Below are positions 46,991-60,600 of a stretch of DNA of 64,000 nt, one piece after another (position 1 is the first letter of the stretch; every line of letters starts with the position of its first letter). The stretch comes from Anisakis pegreffii (Eukaryota > Nematoda > Chromadorea > Rhabditida > Anisakidae), in NCBI GenBank assembly GCA_035041965.1, contig JAPYMA010000895.1, forward strand, positions 1 to 64,000, written 5' to 3'. A program made the translations under genes and the position numbers. The notes under the pieces are model-generated. The model was not told the origin of the DNA, made no database searches, and saw only the letters and a list, made by a program, of their open reading frames with translations.

Positions 46991-49164
46991 TACAAGCGGT
47001 CTGCTTCATTGACGCTTCTGGTAGTCGCGGTCACTACTGAAAATCAAAACATGACTGTAGTAACATTTTGAAGCGACGAATGTGAAATAATACAAAGCAG
47101 TTATTTGTTGGTGCAATATAAGATAAGTGGCGGCTTGATTGTGTCAGTTTGATAAGAACTACGAAAAACGAGAAGGAAGAAAGAGTGAAGGGAATTAATT
47201 GTGTTCAGTTGAAGAGAGCTATCTGCGAACACAAACAGGGTTCAGTTTGCAGAGAAGTGTCTCATTGCTGTAACATCAGTGTGCGAATAATAAGTGCACA
47301 AGGTTTTGAAATGGTGATCTTATCGGCAAGTATTAATGAGCCTATGAGTGCAAAAATTCCTAAACGTAACATTCCTTATCTGCTTGGTTCTATCAGATTG
47401 AAAATTTCCACCTAAAAGAAATCAACATCAAAAACAGATCTTACTGATTTTTTCGCAAGATAAAACTCCAAGCCATAGCCAAACATACTGACCAGCATCG
47501 TGTGTTTATGAGTGAACGGGAAGCGGACTGGACGGCTTTCCCTTACATGCACATTTTTGTCCCGTTAATTGCGGTTGCATATGTGGACAAATACCTCATC
47601 AAACGAAATTACCTTGAGAATGGCAGTGGCGCATGATGCACTGTAATTCTGGTGTATTTTCATTCTATTCTTCGCGAATCATACAGACAGTTGCGAAGAA
47701 CTGATAACCGCTGCGTCGATTTGGTCATTTGCCACAATTTTTTGTGCTCATTCAATGTTTTGAGGTTTACGTTTAGCAAACTGCAAACCAGTATCGCGAT
47801 AGATCGATTGTCTGTTAACTTATCAGTCCTATATCTGTGTCTAGTCAATTGAGCACGCAAGAACGGTAGCTGTTTGTGTAGGAAGGACTATGTAAGTGAG
47901 ATTGGTGCGAAGATAAGACTATCGTAAGAGAAGTTTGTTTTGTCTTGTGACTGCTATGTTCTTTAGATAGGCATGGCACAGTTTACTGATAACGCTTGAT
48001 TGGTAAATTTGTTGACTGCATCAATAGAATCGATGATGAGTGAAAGAGTGGAATGTTTGTTTCACAATGGAATATTGCAAGACTTTTCCGGCATGAAAAA
48101 ATGTCCAATATTGTGTAGTTATCGATTGTTCAGCTCATCGCTTTAAGTGTTCCCTCAAAGTTGCTAACAGAATTTTTTTGTCCGCATTTTGAATCTGATG
48201 GCAATATGTCGAGACTGGTAATGTCATTATGTGAACTAACTCATTCGTCAGTGAAAATTCAACAGAAAAAAAACATGTCAATATATGAAAGGGAACTTGT
48301 CGTTTGCGACTTCAAACTCGCAACTGTAGAACAAATGAAAGATTACAAACAGTCGAGTTATTTCTATGGGTGAGTGAATTCTATTTACGCATAACAATAT
48401 AACCATTGCAAGTAGATCCGAGTGAAGGAAAAACAGTACTTAATAAGTCGATTCTAGGCTCAGATCTTGCTGGCGAAGTTGATTCAACTGAATATAATGC
48501 CAAAAGCAAGCAACATCGAGATAGATGAGGTTGGATGGTGAAAGCAACGAAGAGAGTTGCATACGGGAATGTTGTTGAGCATGTGTCATACAGCTGCCTC
48601 AGTTTATCTTGAAAATGGATGAATACATCCATTCGTCTTTTATGAGCAATGTTTGTCTTTTGCTGTTGAAATTTCATTAGTAGCTGATTGTGAGTCGATG
48701 CAAGGAAGGCATATACGAAACAAAGTGAGAAAGAGTGAAGCAACGCCAAACGAATTTTGCATCTGAATTGCTGGATTCAAACATTTAATCAAAATTTACA
48801 GGTATGTATTTAAATTGAGCATAGCACTAGGATCCCTTTTGCAATTTTCAAAAACACAGACAGATGAAGTTATGCTGATAGCAGTTAGAATTTATGCTTC
48901 ATTAATTTGTTGGAACGTAGCGCAATTGTTACACTATTGAACGCAAACGGTGCTTTCATGATTAAGCTAACGAAAAAATTGTTATTAGTTGCGATGTATT
49001 GTGAAGTTGATCATGAGAATAACCCCAGAACATATCCATTACACGTCACATCAAAAGATGCTCAAGAAGATAGACAGCCAATCATTTTGCGATGCATTTA
49101 GAATAACATTTTGAAAATTACATGAATATTTTGCAAACGAACGGTCTTCTTGTTCGTGTTACGT

Positions 49165-49189
49165 CCAACCAACCAACCAACCAACCAAC
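49165..49189. repeat. CCAA tetranucleotide microsatellite
   Basis: Six uninterrupted CCAA units. It is the cleanest simple repeat in the window. Confidence 0.97.
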
Positions 49190-52100
49190 ACACTCATTGC
49201 ATCACTTCCAATTTTCAAACATTCTCCTCCCATGAGCAGCAAGCATTCATCCAAACTACGATGTGGTTAAGTGGCAACCCATCACATTCGACTAACACAA
49301 TGAGCGAATTAACAATGGTTGATTGAGAAGTATTGAGTGAAAGGTATATACAATCAAAAATGAAGTCTAACTCAATGAGTGAAATGATACTCGCTATCAA
49401 AGTCATACAGTGTCACGATTATATTAGATAAAAATATCCGAAGCACACATGAACGCTTTTTATCGAAACGTTTTCAACAAGTAATCTTGCAGACGTTACC
49501 AACTGCAATCAAAACGAGACCCTTGAATTCCATTCGATTGCTCATCAGATTCACTAAAATTGCTTCGGAAAATTCAGTCTCATGAAAGTACGTTATGAAT
49601 GATATTGAATCATGAAATGAAATTGAATGACGTCTCAAATATACAATGGAAATTTATGCAACAAGATGCAATAGCGTTACAGCTGAAGATGATTCAGACT
49701 GCAGCATTGATGTTTTTAAAAAAGTGAAATTTTTCAACGGCGACAACGCAACGATTCGATTATTGTCGAATTCATCGCATTAAAAAAGAGTGAATTGAAA
49801 TTCGAACACGTTCTCTTGATTGAAAGCAGCAGTCAGTAATGACATATTGAGTGGGAAATGATCACTGATCAGAGAAACATTGGAAACCGAAACCTATCTA
49901 TATTCGAATTTTTTTGAAGGATAATGCTAAATGAAACGGCAAATGATATGCGAGCATTCTCCTCAACAACTGACGGAATGAGTCAATGCAAAAAATAAAA
50001 TAATTCAAGTTCGAAAGTGAACGAAACGTCGATAGCAAAGATTAAAGGAAAAAATGAATGTGAAGATTTGATGAAGCGGACTCGATACTGAAGCAGAATT
50101 ATTTTCATCAAAATATCGTTTTTGAATCTTGAAAATATCACGGAATACAATTTATGTTCCCATCTTTATGAATCATTGTTTTGCTTCAAACAATTCGCGA
50201 CAGATAAAGATTCATTGTCATTCATGTAAAGTATCGAATGAAACGAATGAATTGCTTGATGTGAGAAGGATAGCATTTAGAACGCTAAAGCAAGAGGTTG
50301 ACTCAGCACATGGAATTCATTCGAAACTATGAGCGCTAATAACACAGTGGATAACAACTGAGTGATGCATTACGATCATTATTGCTGCTTGTTACTGGGT
50401 GGTGCCATCAATCTATTGAAACGTTAAGATTGAATCGTGAACAGACGAACGAGATATGATCCTGTTGAGGTGATAGCAAAATGTATGAAATGGTAGAGTT
50501 GTTAGAAAACTTATGTGTCTAGATTCTAAACGATTGAAAAAGCATGATGGGCTAGAGAGCAGCTGAATGAGTTGAGCATTATCACGATATTGAATTATAA
50601 AATTTATTTCCTGTCGCTAAACTCAACTGCTCAAATGTAAACGCACGAACAACAAACATATGTAGTGAATAGACTCCTGACGATTCCTAATGCTTTCTTC
50701 CAAGTTGCGTCAACCGAAAATATTCCAAATCGACAAGCCATCAAAGCGCTGTTCATCGAGAAACGGATATAGTGCTTTGACTTCTCGAATTTCACACAAC
50801 TCATCAGAGCCATGGCATGCACTTGAATATAACTTGAAGATTTGTTACTCCCTTGCGATTCTCATTTTGACTCGCTTGCACTTTAGCATCACAATGCTCA
50901 TTATTACTGCCGTCAGTCGAAACAACGAACAATTATGATGAATGTAGTCGGTGAACGACGTTAATGGATTTTTCAGTTATTCTCATCAATCCATTACCGC
51001 TGACTCAAATGACCAATGAAATTAGTTCATGCAAGTAAGCAACAAATCACCACGAACAGTTGACTGGACTATAAGAGCTTGGGAGCGATTAGCATCACTG
51101 TTCAGAAAATTCATGCACTCGGCTACGTAAAGCCTAAATTCAGGACGTAATGGGAAAAAATTTCAAACTGTTCAATTGGAACCAGCTGAAAAAGCCTTCA
51201 TCGCGCAGCTGAATCATTTGGGCTTAGAGGAACTAGGATGCACAGATATTGATGAAGAAAGGTTAATGATGAATTTCAATGAACAAAATGCACTCAAGAA
51301 CAACTATTTGCAGTTCAACGTGCACTGTTTCTGAGGTGGTTATCTTTCTGTAAATGTTCCTTCAGCGATCATCGTGACTTGCATGATCAGTAATATGAAC
51401 AATCAATAGATTTATTGTTTATGCTCGCAAATAGCTGAAGCTGTTCCTCATTCTTTCTGATCTGAATTGACCGATGAAAGTGAATAAAGTGAACAAGTAT
51501 GATATATTGCATTCAAAAATAAAACGATGAAATTATAGTAATGCTATTAAAGTAGAAAATTATTAACATGATATTCTCTTGTTTTTTTCGGCTGAAATAT
51601 CGCTACGTGAAATTATAACGAACTTTTACACTAATAAGAACCTCCAATTGTACCGACATTAGGTTCTTTTTACCGCTTAGATTATTTTACGGTATGAGAG
51701 AAAGAAACGAATCCGTATCTTCTTACATGCACACAGTTCGAGTAACGACCGACCAAATTACAATTAACATGAATTTTGCAGTCTTTTCGAGTGCAAATAA
51801 ACACATCAATTTTTTAAGGAATCGCTATCCGAATGATTTCGTTTTCTGAACCGACAAAAACGCTCAAGATTCCAATTTGTGCCTTTTCGTTACGAAAACA
51901 ATGACGTAACACGGACAAGCGAGTAGCGTGAACATGAAAACATACAGAATAATATGACGAAGGGAGATGTGGCAATGCATTCGTGATGTGGATGATAAAC
52001 ACGTTGAATCAGTAAGGCATAAAACCAGCACAGTCATCCTCATTTCACATTAATTAATTTCAGCACATCGCTGACACGGAAGATCCTGTCTGTTGACAGA

Positions 52101-55100
52101 AACAAATGAAATATTTAGTATGAATTTATGAATAGATGATGCTAGTTTTGTGCAGAGAACAGATCATCGTGGATATATCACTTTCATCCAGTTAAAATAT
52201 CCTTTTCCAACTATCAAACAAGGCTAGCAATAATTAAAAAACACAGAGCTGCTATCATAATTGAATAACAGCTATCGCACTGCCCATATAATCTCATTTT
52301 CGCCACACGTAGATGAATTTCAGTGAAAAAGGTGCGATCTGACTGGAAACAATCCTTCATTATATTCTCGTGGGAATTATCCCTTCAGTTTGTTAGTAAG
52401 AGTCATTTTCATCCATTCATGCTTCTCAGGAAGTTTTCAAAAAGCAGCTAGAAGGACACCTCACCACCAGACTAAACATTATAAGGTAGCAGCGTCAATG
52501 ACATTTTGCCATTTCCGATATCATTCATAAGTGTTCAGTCAAAGGTTCATTTCAACAACATTTCAGTTCATCATCTTATCTAACGGTGAATGCGAAGCAT
52601 TCAGCGAAATATCAATAAGCTTAAAAATGATTTGAAAGATGAGTAACAGATCTGTACGGCATTCAAATAAATTGACTGGTGAACTAATCCGCAAACTAAT
52701 TCTTTATGAAAGGTTCCACAGATGAGTCATAGCAACGTAATCACGACATGATAACTTCCTCTCGCTAGAGTTAATAAACTTCATTCTTTCATCCGATTCT
52801 CTTCGGTGATAGCGATAGAAATCGATGATGGGTTGATGAATTTGATTTGGATGGCAGTGCATTTATGATGCTAGGACTGGCAGTGTATTCGGTTTCATGA
52901 CACGGAGGTGGGAAGGAATAATTGAATTGAATGAAACGAAAAAGACGTTTGAATGAGACTATGGATAAATGCATAGGCGACCGGCCAATCATTGCACTAT
53001 CAAACATACATCTTCATGAGGCGTTTCGGCAATGATGATTTCTCGAGGGACGCATAAAATATGCATGACAAAGCGAGCATTCACATATTTGCACATTCAC
53101 AATTCCATTTCTAGTCATGTCTCGACTTTCACGAATGCAAATCACAAATGCTACCAGACGTTCCAAGCAAAATTCATTCTGTTCTTCTTCAGATTCGACC
53201 ATAAACGAATCGAAACTGAGCATAATGTTAACGTAATGAAGCAAGTACTATATTTTGCCTTGTTAGACGTATGAATTTAGGAAAATACGTGAAACAACGT
53301 TGAGGTGCTTATCTCTGAACCAGTTTTCAATACTGAGTGGATAACTTTGAGACGTGATTCGATAGGTTATTCACTCTGTACTGTTCGAGAAAGGAATAAT
53401 GGAAAATTTAAAAAAATATAATTCCACCTTGTGCACGCATGTTAATGACTTGAAACCAGAGTCATAGCTGCACGTAATCAGCAGTGATAAAGAACATGGG
53501 TGATAGGATTTGAATACACCAATTCTTTAACCGTCGCAAGTTTGAGAAGCCCAACGCCATCCTTCAATCGTTCCTAGTTTCATGAGTATCGTAACTATAG
53601 ATCCGAGATTTTGTGAACTTGTTCATTTTTCTGAGCTCAACTAAATCAAAAAATTAATTTTTGTGATCAAGCGTACGTCTTTGAGCATCTTATAGCATCA
53701 GCGAAGAACTGAGCCTCTCAGACACGACTGCAATTAATCATTATTAAGGCGTTTTCAAGCCAATAAAATGGTAATAATTGCCAGTCATTAGGAATTCTAA
53801 CTTGTTTTAAACTGTTCAAAGATGTATTAGATCAGTGAACTCGATCAGGATACACAAACCAGGTGACTATTGCAGCGCAATTTGTGCAATATAATTTCAC
53901 TATCAGTATTCGCATTGAATTGCGAAGTGAAACAAGAAAATGACAACGAAAATCAATAAGAAAACACATTAAGCCTAATAAAGTAGCAAACTGCACCATT
54001 CCTGATGAAATTTTCATCTTTGAAATTGTGAAAAATGATTTTGGTTTCTCATACCGTTCAGGACTGAACATCAGGCATGGAAAAACGACAAATCAATAGA
54101 AACTACGATGGAAACAACATCGTAAGTATAAACTGAGAATCCGCAACGAATTTGTCAGCAGTGATTTCCAGGAACACACTGAATAGTCAGTATTTCCGAC
54201 ATAACATGATGCTGTGCTCATTACAGACATCTTTTCAATACGCCAGTGTCATGAGAGTGACTCTTCATTCAACTTACAAATAACACTGAGATTGTGATTT
54301 CTAAGGAACTTCTTGATTTCAGCAGCATTCAATAAGTGATGATGCCTCGTATCGCTTCAGCGTTTCATGACCCTTTTCATTCACGCATTTCCACATCTTT
54401 TAAAGAATATTTGCCGGAACGTTAGCAGAGAAGTCGATTCAATGTTGTCGAAGGTAACGGATCACTCTTTCTTTTAGTCACATTGTGTGCTCTTCATCGA
54501 CCACATACTGAATTCGAACTACGTTTCTGCATCATTTTTTCGATTTATAAATGCACAAATTAATAGTAATTCAACCAGGCAACTATACTTTCAACTAGTT
54601 CACAATCAGGATGTTCCTAAACGAACAAACATTCGCTGATTTCATCAATTGAGGACATTTCAGCAGATGGCACTTACACACTGAACATAACGCAAAAATT
54701 ACACAGTAATAACCGAAAGCTCATGCAAATTTTATGAGCAAATTATTGCTAAAATTATCCCTCACCGGTCCATCGCATTGCCGTTTCCAGTTCGTGGCCA
54801 CCCTATGACGAAATGATGTTTTCGTTTATTTTTATTCCTGTCTATGCAGTAAAATTTAGAAGCATCAGTATGTGTTAAACTTCCATTGAAAATCTTCACA
54901 TTAAGAGTACGCAGCCGGGACTAACAAGCCCACGTCGTCTCTGATGCTAAAAACTTGCAGTCATGCTAAGGTACTAGCATGTGCTTGAAAAAACAAAGAT
55001 TCAATGAACCAAATCATATGTTTATATCAAGTGTGAATCTCTTGCAGCATGCAGTTAAGCGAAAAAATGATCACGATTACGTGATTGGTGAGTTGTAGCG

Positions 55101-57550
55101 ACACTCTTGTGGGATGCGTTGTACTATTGATCATTGGAATCAGCAGAAGGGTTCAGCAGCTCTCGAACGGAAATCTTTTTTGTAAGAAATGGACAGTATA
55201 ACTGGATAGGATAAGAATCGCTCGATTTTCCTCTGATTCTCCATCTGAACTTTTCGTTCCATTCGTTCTTAGTTCACCTTCAACTCAATCTTATTATCTG
55301 CCTCTTCACACTGTTCAAAATGCGTCTTAAATGCGAAACCGTTCAGTTTTTTTTCATCTACCTTTTCTTCATGATTTTGCGCAAAAGAATATGGCGTTCG
55401 AATGTGTCACCAGTGAGAATATTAATCATTGTTGCATAACAGCCGTTCCACTTTATTGCGATGCTCACAACAACTGCATAAATGTAAAACAAACAAAAAC
55501 AAACTCATTAAGAGAAACCACTGTTTTCAATTCATCACTGTAAAACTAATTCGAAGGAGGTGTTGCTGAAAGCATCCGTTAAACGGAAACTCATTTGTTG
55601 AGCTTCAACGTTCAACGTCGAAACGTTCAACATTTTGGAAACATGCAATACATATTCCAGATACTGAAACATAGACGAAAAAGAACGAACTGAAAGCAGT
55701 GGTACGAAAAGGAATCGTGACAAAATTTTGAATATGGTGAAGATTATTAAATCAATTCATCACTATAAACATATCATGATAAGTGATCATTCGTAGTAAT
55801 ATTGCTAACGAAATGTATCCTTGAGATGTTAGCTCAGCAATGAATAAACAAACCAGAATGACGAACAAAATTCACGAAGTGAACACAGAGTGTTGTCAAT
55901 AAATCCTCCAGCATCCACTACATCAATACAAACTCAATTCAACATTCTCATTTTGCTATTTAAAAATGTTCTCTTTGGCCCCATTGCCTCAAGCATACGT
56001 TATTTCGATTCAATTATAGCAAAGTAATCGTTGCGAATGTGAATGAAAGTTTCGTTCAATTTATGACATGAATATAGCAGTTTTCTCTGAGACGTTTAAA
56101 AGCATCTTCCGCAAAAGTCACTGATGCTTTCCGATGAAATTGCAACAGTGGGTGAATTATTCAGTGTTTGAGATAAGACAACAAGGAAAAACCAACAATG
56201 AATTACTTGAACAGCGATATTTTTGATACAATTTATCGTATTACAACTCGGACGACAACGCTTCGTTTTATTACAAGTTAATAGACGAGTTTAAAGCGTT
56301 CATTAAAACAGCAATCAATTTCAATTTAAACGGACAGAGAGCAACTCATCACGAAAAATGACAACTAACGTATCGAACTTTTTCGGTCACAAAAATCGGA
56401 TTCATCTGTCAGTAGGTAAAAAATTACAGCACGAGGATCTGCTCTATGTGAACACAATGAAAGAGTTTGGTTTGGTAGTCAGATAATTAGATGAATTAAT
56501 AAAACAACATGCACCCTTATGGCAGTGATTAAGTAATCTGGAAATGTTGTTGTTGATCGATATCGCTAAATTGCTTTGGAAATAAACAGATGGATTCTGG
56601 ATTGGATGAACAAACACTTGTCAGAAGGGATTTGAGTAAGTGGGAGGAGAGCCGATGTGAGAAGATGGTTAAAAAATGATGAAAGTGAGAGAAACGAGCA
56701 ATGTTTGACAATGATACGCACACAAATGCATTATCTTTCAACTGGCTAATACAATCGCACTACGAACTAACAACATCGTATCGTCACTCCACAACAAACA
56801 TTAGTTTAGATGCTAACTAGTCGAGTGACTGAATACCCATTGCTAGCGCATCGTTATGTCCAGTACATGTACGAACATTGAGATGTCGTTAGGAGGATAA
56901 TTGGATTGTGAGACATTCTGATTTGCGGCTGTCACTAATGCATAAAGTAACAAAACACATCGCTAAACCTGAACGTTGAATGTGTTCACCTCACTTAAAA
57001 CGTTCACCATCCCCATATGCTTAAGGCTATTTTTGGTCCAGTTTCATTAGCATCATTTCATTTGATATTTCATTAACAACACAACACTCGAATAGCTATA
57101 ACAGCAGTGTTTTTGGCACTCTCAACAAGCTTTCCTCCATTGATTTATGCTTGTTCATTTTCAAAAAGCAGCTTATTTTTCAACGACGATCGACAAATAT
57201 TACTCCCCGCTTTTCTATGTACGTATACATCATCCAATCTCGAACGAATGCATGGCCAAATCCAGTAATGAGCACGCTATTGAAAAGAAGTAGTTTCGTT
57301 AGTCGTTACTTAGTTAAAACACATTCTTGTTCCGCTGAAAATCATCTGGTAGTAGCGCAGCTGACAAGAAGCGGCGAAAACTTCTCGCTAAAAATGCTGC
57401 TAACCGAAAATGAGAGCGGTTTTTCAGTAAAACGCTGCTCAGCAGAAGTGGTCCGCTGATAGCTATTTTCAAACCTTGCTTTCAAATATGCAACCGATGA
57501 TTCGGGTGAAAAAAACATCATTAGGGTTGAATGATGAACTCATTATCAGA

Positions 57551-57592
57551 GTTTTTGAGTGTTTAATGCGGTGGCATTAAACACTCAAAAAC
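57551..57592. repeat. Perfect 19-bp inverted repeat (hairpin)
   Basis: GTTTTTGAGTGTTTAATGC (57551-57569) is followed by a GGTG loop and then its exact reverse complement (57574-57592). There is no mismatch. The stem is shorter than a typical miRNA precursor and no flanking duplication was seen. Confidence 0.95.
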
Positions 57593-59719
57593 ATCCAGTT
57601 TATCATTCAGCAGTAAAAAATCCTCTTCACTGTAAACATGAGTCAACAATAAAAACAAACCTCAACAATAAGAAAATAACCGGGTGTCGATTACAAAACT
57701 TAAAGGTGAAAACCAATCAACTGACAGCAGCCCACATTGCAACTTCTCATTCTCATTCAATGGTATCAACATGCTCAGCGTTTCATCTGAGAGTGCTCCT
57801 ATTACATCCTGGATCCCGACATTCTTATAGTATCGTTTCCTGACAGGAACCGAAATGTGGAAAACTTCATTGCAATACCACACAACTTATTTGAAGTCAC
57901 ATAACTCAATGAGCCCAGACGGAGTGCTACTGGCGCACTCATACAGCAAGCATTTGAGGTATGATTAGGACGAGTACAAAAACGGCAGGCTCGAATTTGG
58001 CATTCCCCTGATCCAGAGCGTAATTGTATTATAAACATCTTGATGGCTGCAAAAATATGCATTCCTCTGCAGAAGATAAGTTATAATTCACAGAAGTTTG
58101 AAAAAAAAAACAGCTCTTTGAAACGCTAACCAAACAAAATAACGGAAGTTATCGTTATTCCGTGCCGCTAAATAATTAGCAGAAGTTATCGCTCGCTATC
58201 CTTTCTAACTATGTGAAAAAGGTAGCGAGATACCGCGCAGTCGAAAAAACTGGCTTTGCTGACCTGAAAATTGTCACTCACTCATTTTCATTTGGTCGCA
58301 ACTCAAAAGTTTCAGTACGATACGTACTGAATGAAACCTAAAATTGTAGCACTGCTGCATTGTATGTTATACGCTCACGAGGATCAATGTGCAGTGTAAT
58401 ACATAAACATCGTTGTGAACGAAGGAAACGTATTCATAGATGAAACGCGTCTTGAAAGATAACGAATGTAAGTACCATATTACATCATCAGCGATTCAAT
58501 GAACAGCACGATATCCTGTAATTTGACCTTTTTCTTTGGATTCGAAAAAAATTTGAAAAAAGCGAAAGCAAGTAATCGTTTTCTTTCTCAGTGCGTTCTA
58601 ACCATGATAATTTCAACTCCATTTTAAACTCGAACAAGTCATGCATAAAGAAGAAAAAAAAGTCACAACATTTCGATGCACTCATTTCACTCCAAGGCAG
58701 CAATACAGCAAAATGATCATTGATGATATGTATATGATAAAACCTCGAATTAGAAACAATACATAATGAATCGTCTTGTTAACATCGAGCTTTTGCATTC
58801 GTAACTTTTTTGGTCTTCACAATTCCAACTTTGCAATGATAGCATCCAATGCAATCCAGGAGCATTTGTTTCCGTCATTTGATGCTTGTGACTGAAAATT
58901 CTTCAAGCTCTAAGTGCTGGATTCTTAGTGTGTTTTGTGCCGAATCCAAATGAATACTTTGAGTTGTATGAAATGATGACGTCAATAGCGACTGAAATAA
59001 CTGATGGAATTAAATTTTGAGACGCATTGCTGTAAAAAGCCGTTCATATTCCCCTATGACGCAATAAGCACAACTCACATAACTTTTGTCACTTTATCAA
59101 TGAATGAACAGACATATCAAATGATTCGTCTGATTGCAATCCGATCATTTTGATTTCTAATCTATCATTCTAAGCTGTTCAACAATACTTTAACGATGTC
59201 CAAACAGCGCTACCAAATGACTTCCGAATAGTTTCATGATGAACATCAATAATGAAAGGAAAATTATTTTGCCCTTTACCCACTCCATATTCCGTTAAGG
59301 ACGTTTTGAACTGATGACTGATTGCATTAGCGAGAAAAGGCAATGTGATCCGTGCGGTGTGAGCAAATTAAATTGCGTGATGATTATCGTGCTGTTCGAG
59401 AGGACACTCGAAGAGAAGCGGTGAACATCTCGAATACAGCAACTGGTGCAGCATGCAACATTAAATCAGTTCGAATCTAATTTATGCTACTCGTTATCGA
59501 TTTCTGTGCGCTGAATGTGAAAGTGCTGATTCTCGTCACGTATAATAAGTGAGGAACTTTTTCAAATTCCGAATTTTGTGATACGATGCATGACTGAGAA
59601 TATAGATGAAGAACGATGAAAAATATGCCAGTCACGGACTGAAACAAAATTCGAAAATTACTGCAAAAAATGATCTGAAGATAACAATTAAGATACGTTG
59701 AAGCGATACCGCAAACCGC

Positions 59720-59935
59720 GACCGGTCAATCTGCCTGAAGACATTTAGTCTAAGGGACAGTTTGCCTAACGGACAGTTTGCCTAATGAACAGTTTGTCTA
59801 ACTTACGGTTTTTGAATGGATACCTCGCCTATTAGGCAAACTTTTCCTTACAATTAAGCAAATTGTCCGTTAGTCAAACTGTCCGTTAAGGAAGCTGTCC
59901 GTTAGGCAATGTGTCTTTAGACAGATTGACCGGTC
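59720..59935. mobile_element. Foldback MITE with inverted tandem GACAGTTTGCCTAACG arrays
   Basis: The 216-bp element has identical inverted ends GACCGGTCAATCTG and CAGATTGACCGGTC. Inside, the left arm carries about three tandem copies of a 15-17-base unit (GACAGTTTGCCTAACG and variants) and the right arm carries the same units in reverse complement, so the whole element folds into a long hairpin around a short AT-rich centre. It has no coding capacity. No convincing target-site duplication was found; the ends are themselves palindromic (GACCGGTC), which hides the exact boundary. The superfamily is not known to me. Confidence 0.75.
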
Positions 59936-60419
59936 TTGCCGCGAAGCATGCTCTCACTTTGAAGTTCGACACATAAATCAAACTGCACTCATCGAAGATG
60001 TCTCATCAGTGGATTCAATCACTCGAAGCAATTCAATCACCACCGAATATTAGGTCTCTTGAAGACTGGAAAAGTAGCTGTGCCATCGTAAAAACCTCTC
60101 AACCTTACTTTACATGAGAGAATGAAGATTTTCGCGAAACATCAAGCCAACTGAATAGATGTGGTTTGATTGCAGAACCTGTTACAACGATGGAAGTATA
60201 TTTTGAAGTATTCAACTCGTTCATCTAAAGACCCTTAAATTCATAAAGTTACTTTTCTGGTGCATCCGATTAACTTCATAATGCGACATTCATGCACTAG
60301 TTGTAGATTACACTTGAATATTGCAGTTGTTGGCTCATTCATAATATTCCGCCGAACATCTTGATGGGCCGGACCATCAGCTGTTACAGCGCTGGTCACA
60401 ACACGCTTTGTAGTTTTTC

Positions 60420-60600
60420 AAATTCTCATTTCCTCTTCCCCGAGTGACCTTTCCTTCCAGCTCGGGAAATCACACGACAAGTCTTTTCAGTTCTCTCCGA
60501 TATCAGTCTGGTCTATCGGTCATCCCTCATCTTGGTCACATGTCATGCATATCTCATTTTACTATTTTGATACTCTTTCACGACGTCCTTTACACCAGAT
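60420..60600 (-). pseudogene. Dead 3' fragment of an RTE-type non-LTR retrotransposon reverse transcriptase
   Basis: Read on the minus strand, the segment gives GVKDVVKEYQNSKMRYA, then a stop, HVTKMRDDR, a stop and TRLISERTEK. This aligns with the C-terminal signature of nematode RTE-like reverse transcriptases (in general form: K-x-R-W-A-G-H-V ... D-D-R-W-T). The two stop codons fall where a Gly or Trp is usual, and a frameshift precedes the segment. The endonuclease and polymerase core were not found nearby, so this is a 5'-truncated, inactive copy. The family pattern is from general knowledge and was not searched. Confidence 0.65.

Larger units (their letters stand above)
38522..59719. other. 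21-kb stretch without a supported gene
   Basis: Only short, scattered reading frames occur, at about the density expected by chance in DNA this AT-rich. None could be chained by splice signals into a recognisable protein. Exon-like pieces I considered include 40373-40573 (minus), 42065-42460 (plus, one internal stop), 44129-44425 (minus) and 47508-47636 (plus). The stretch also holds a duplicated segment near 46 kb, a CCAA microsatellite and a perfect hairpin at 57551. It could be intergenic, hold the 5' region of klp-4, or contain small fast-evolving genes that I could not see. Confidence 0.45.

Noticed and set aside
48381..48749. 122-codon minus-strand ORF
   Set aside because: Length is within chance expectation; it has no motif and no convincing splice context.
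51060..51330. Possible mariner transposase remnant (SITVQKIHALGYVKPKF)
   Set aside because: Only about 15 residues resemble the mariner helix-turn-helix; the next frames show no D,D motif and no inverted ends were found.
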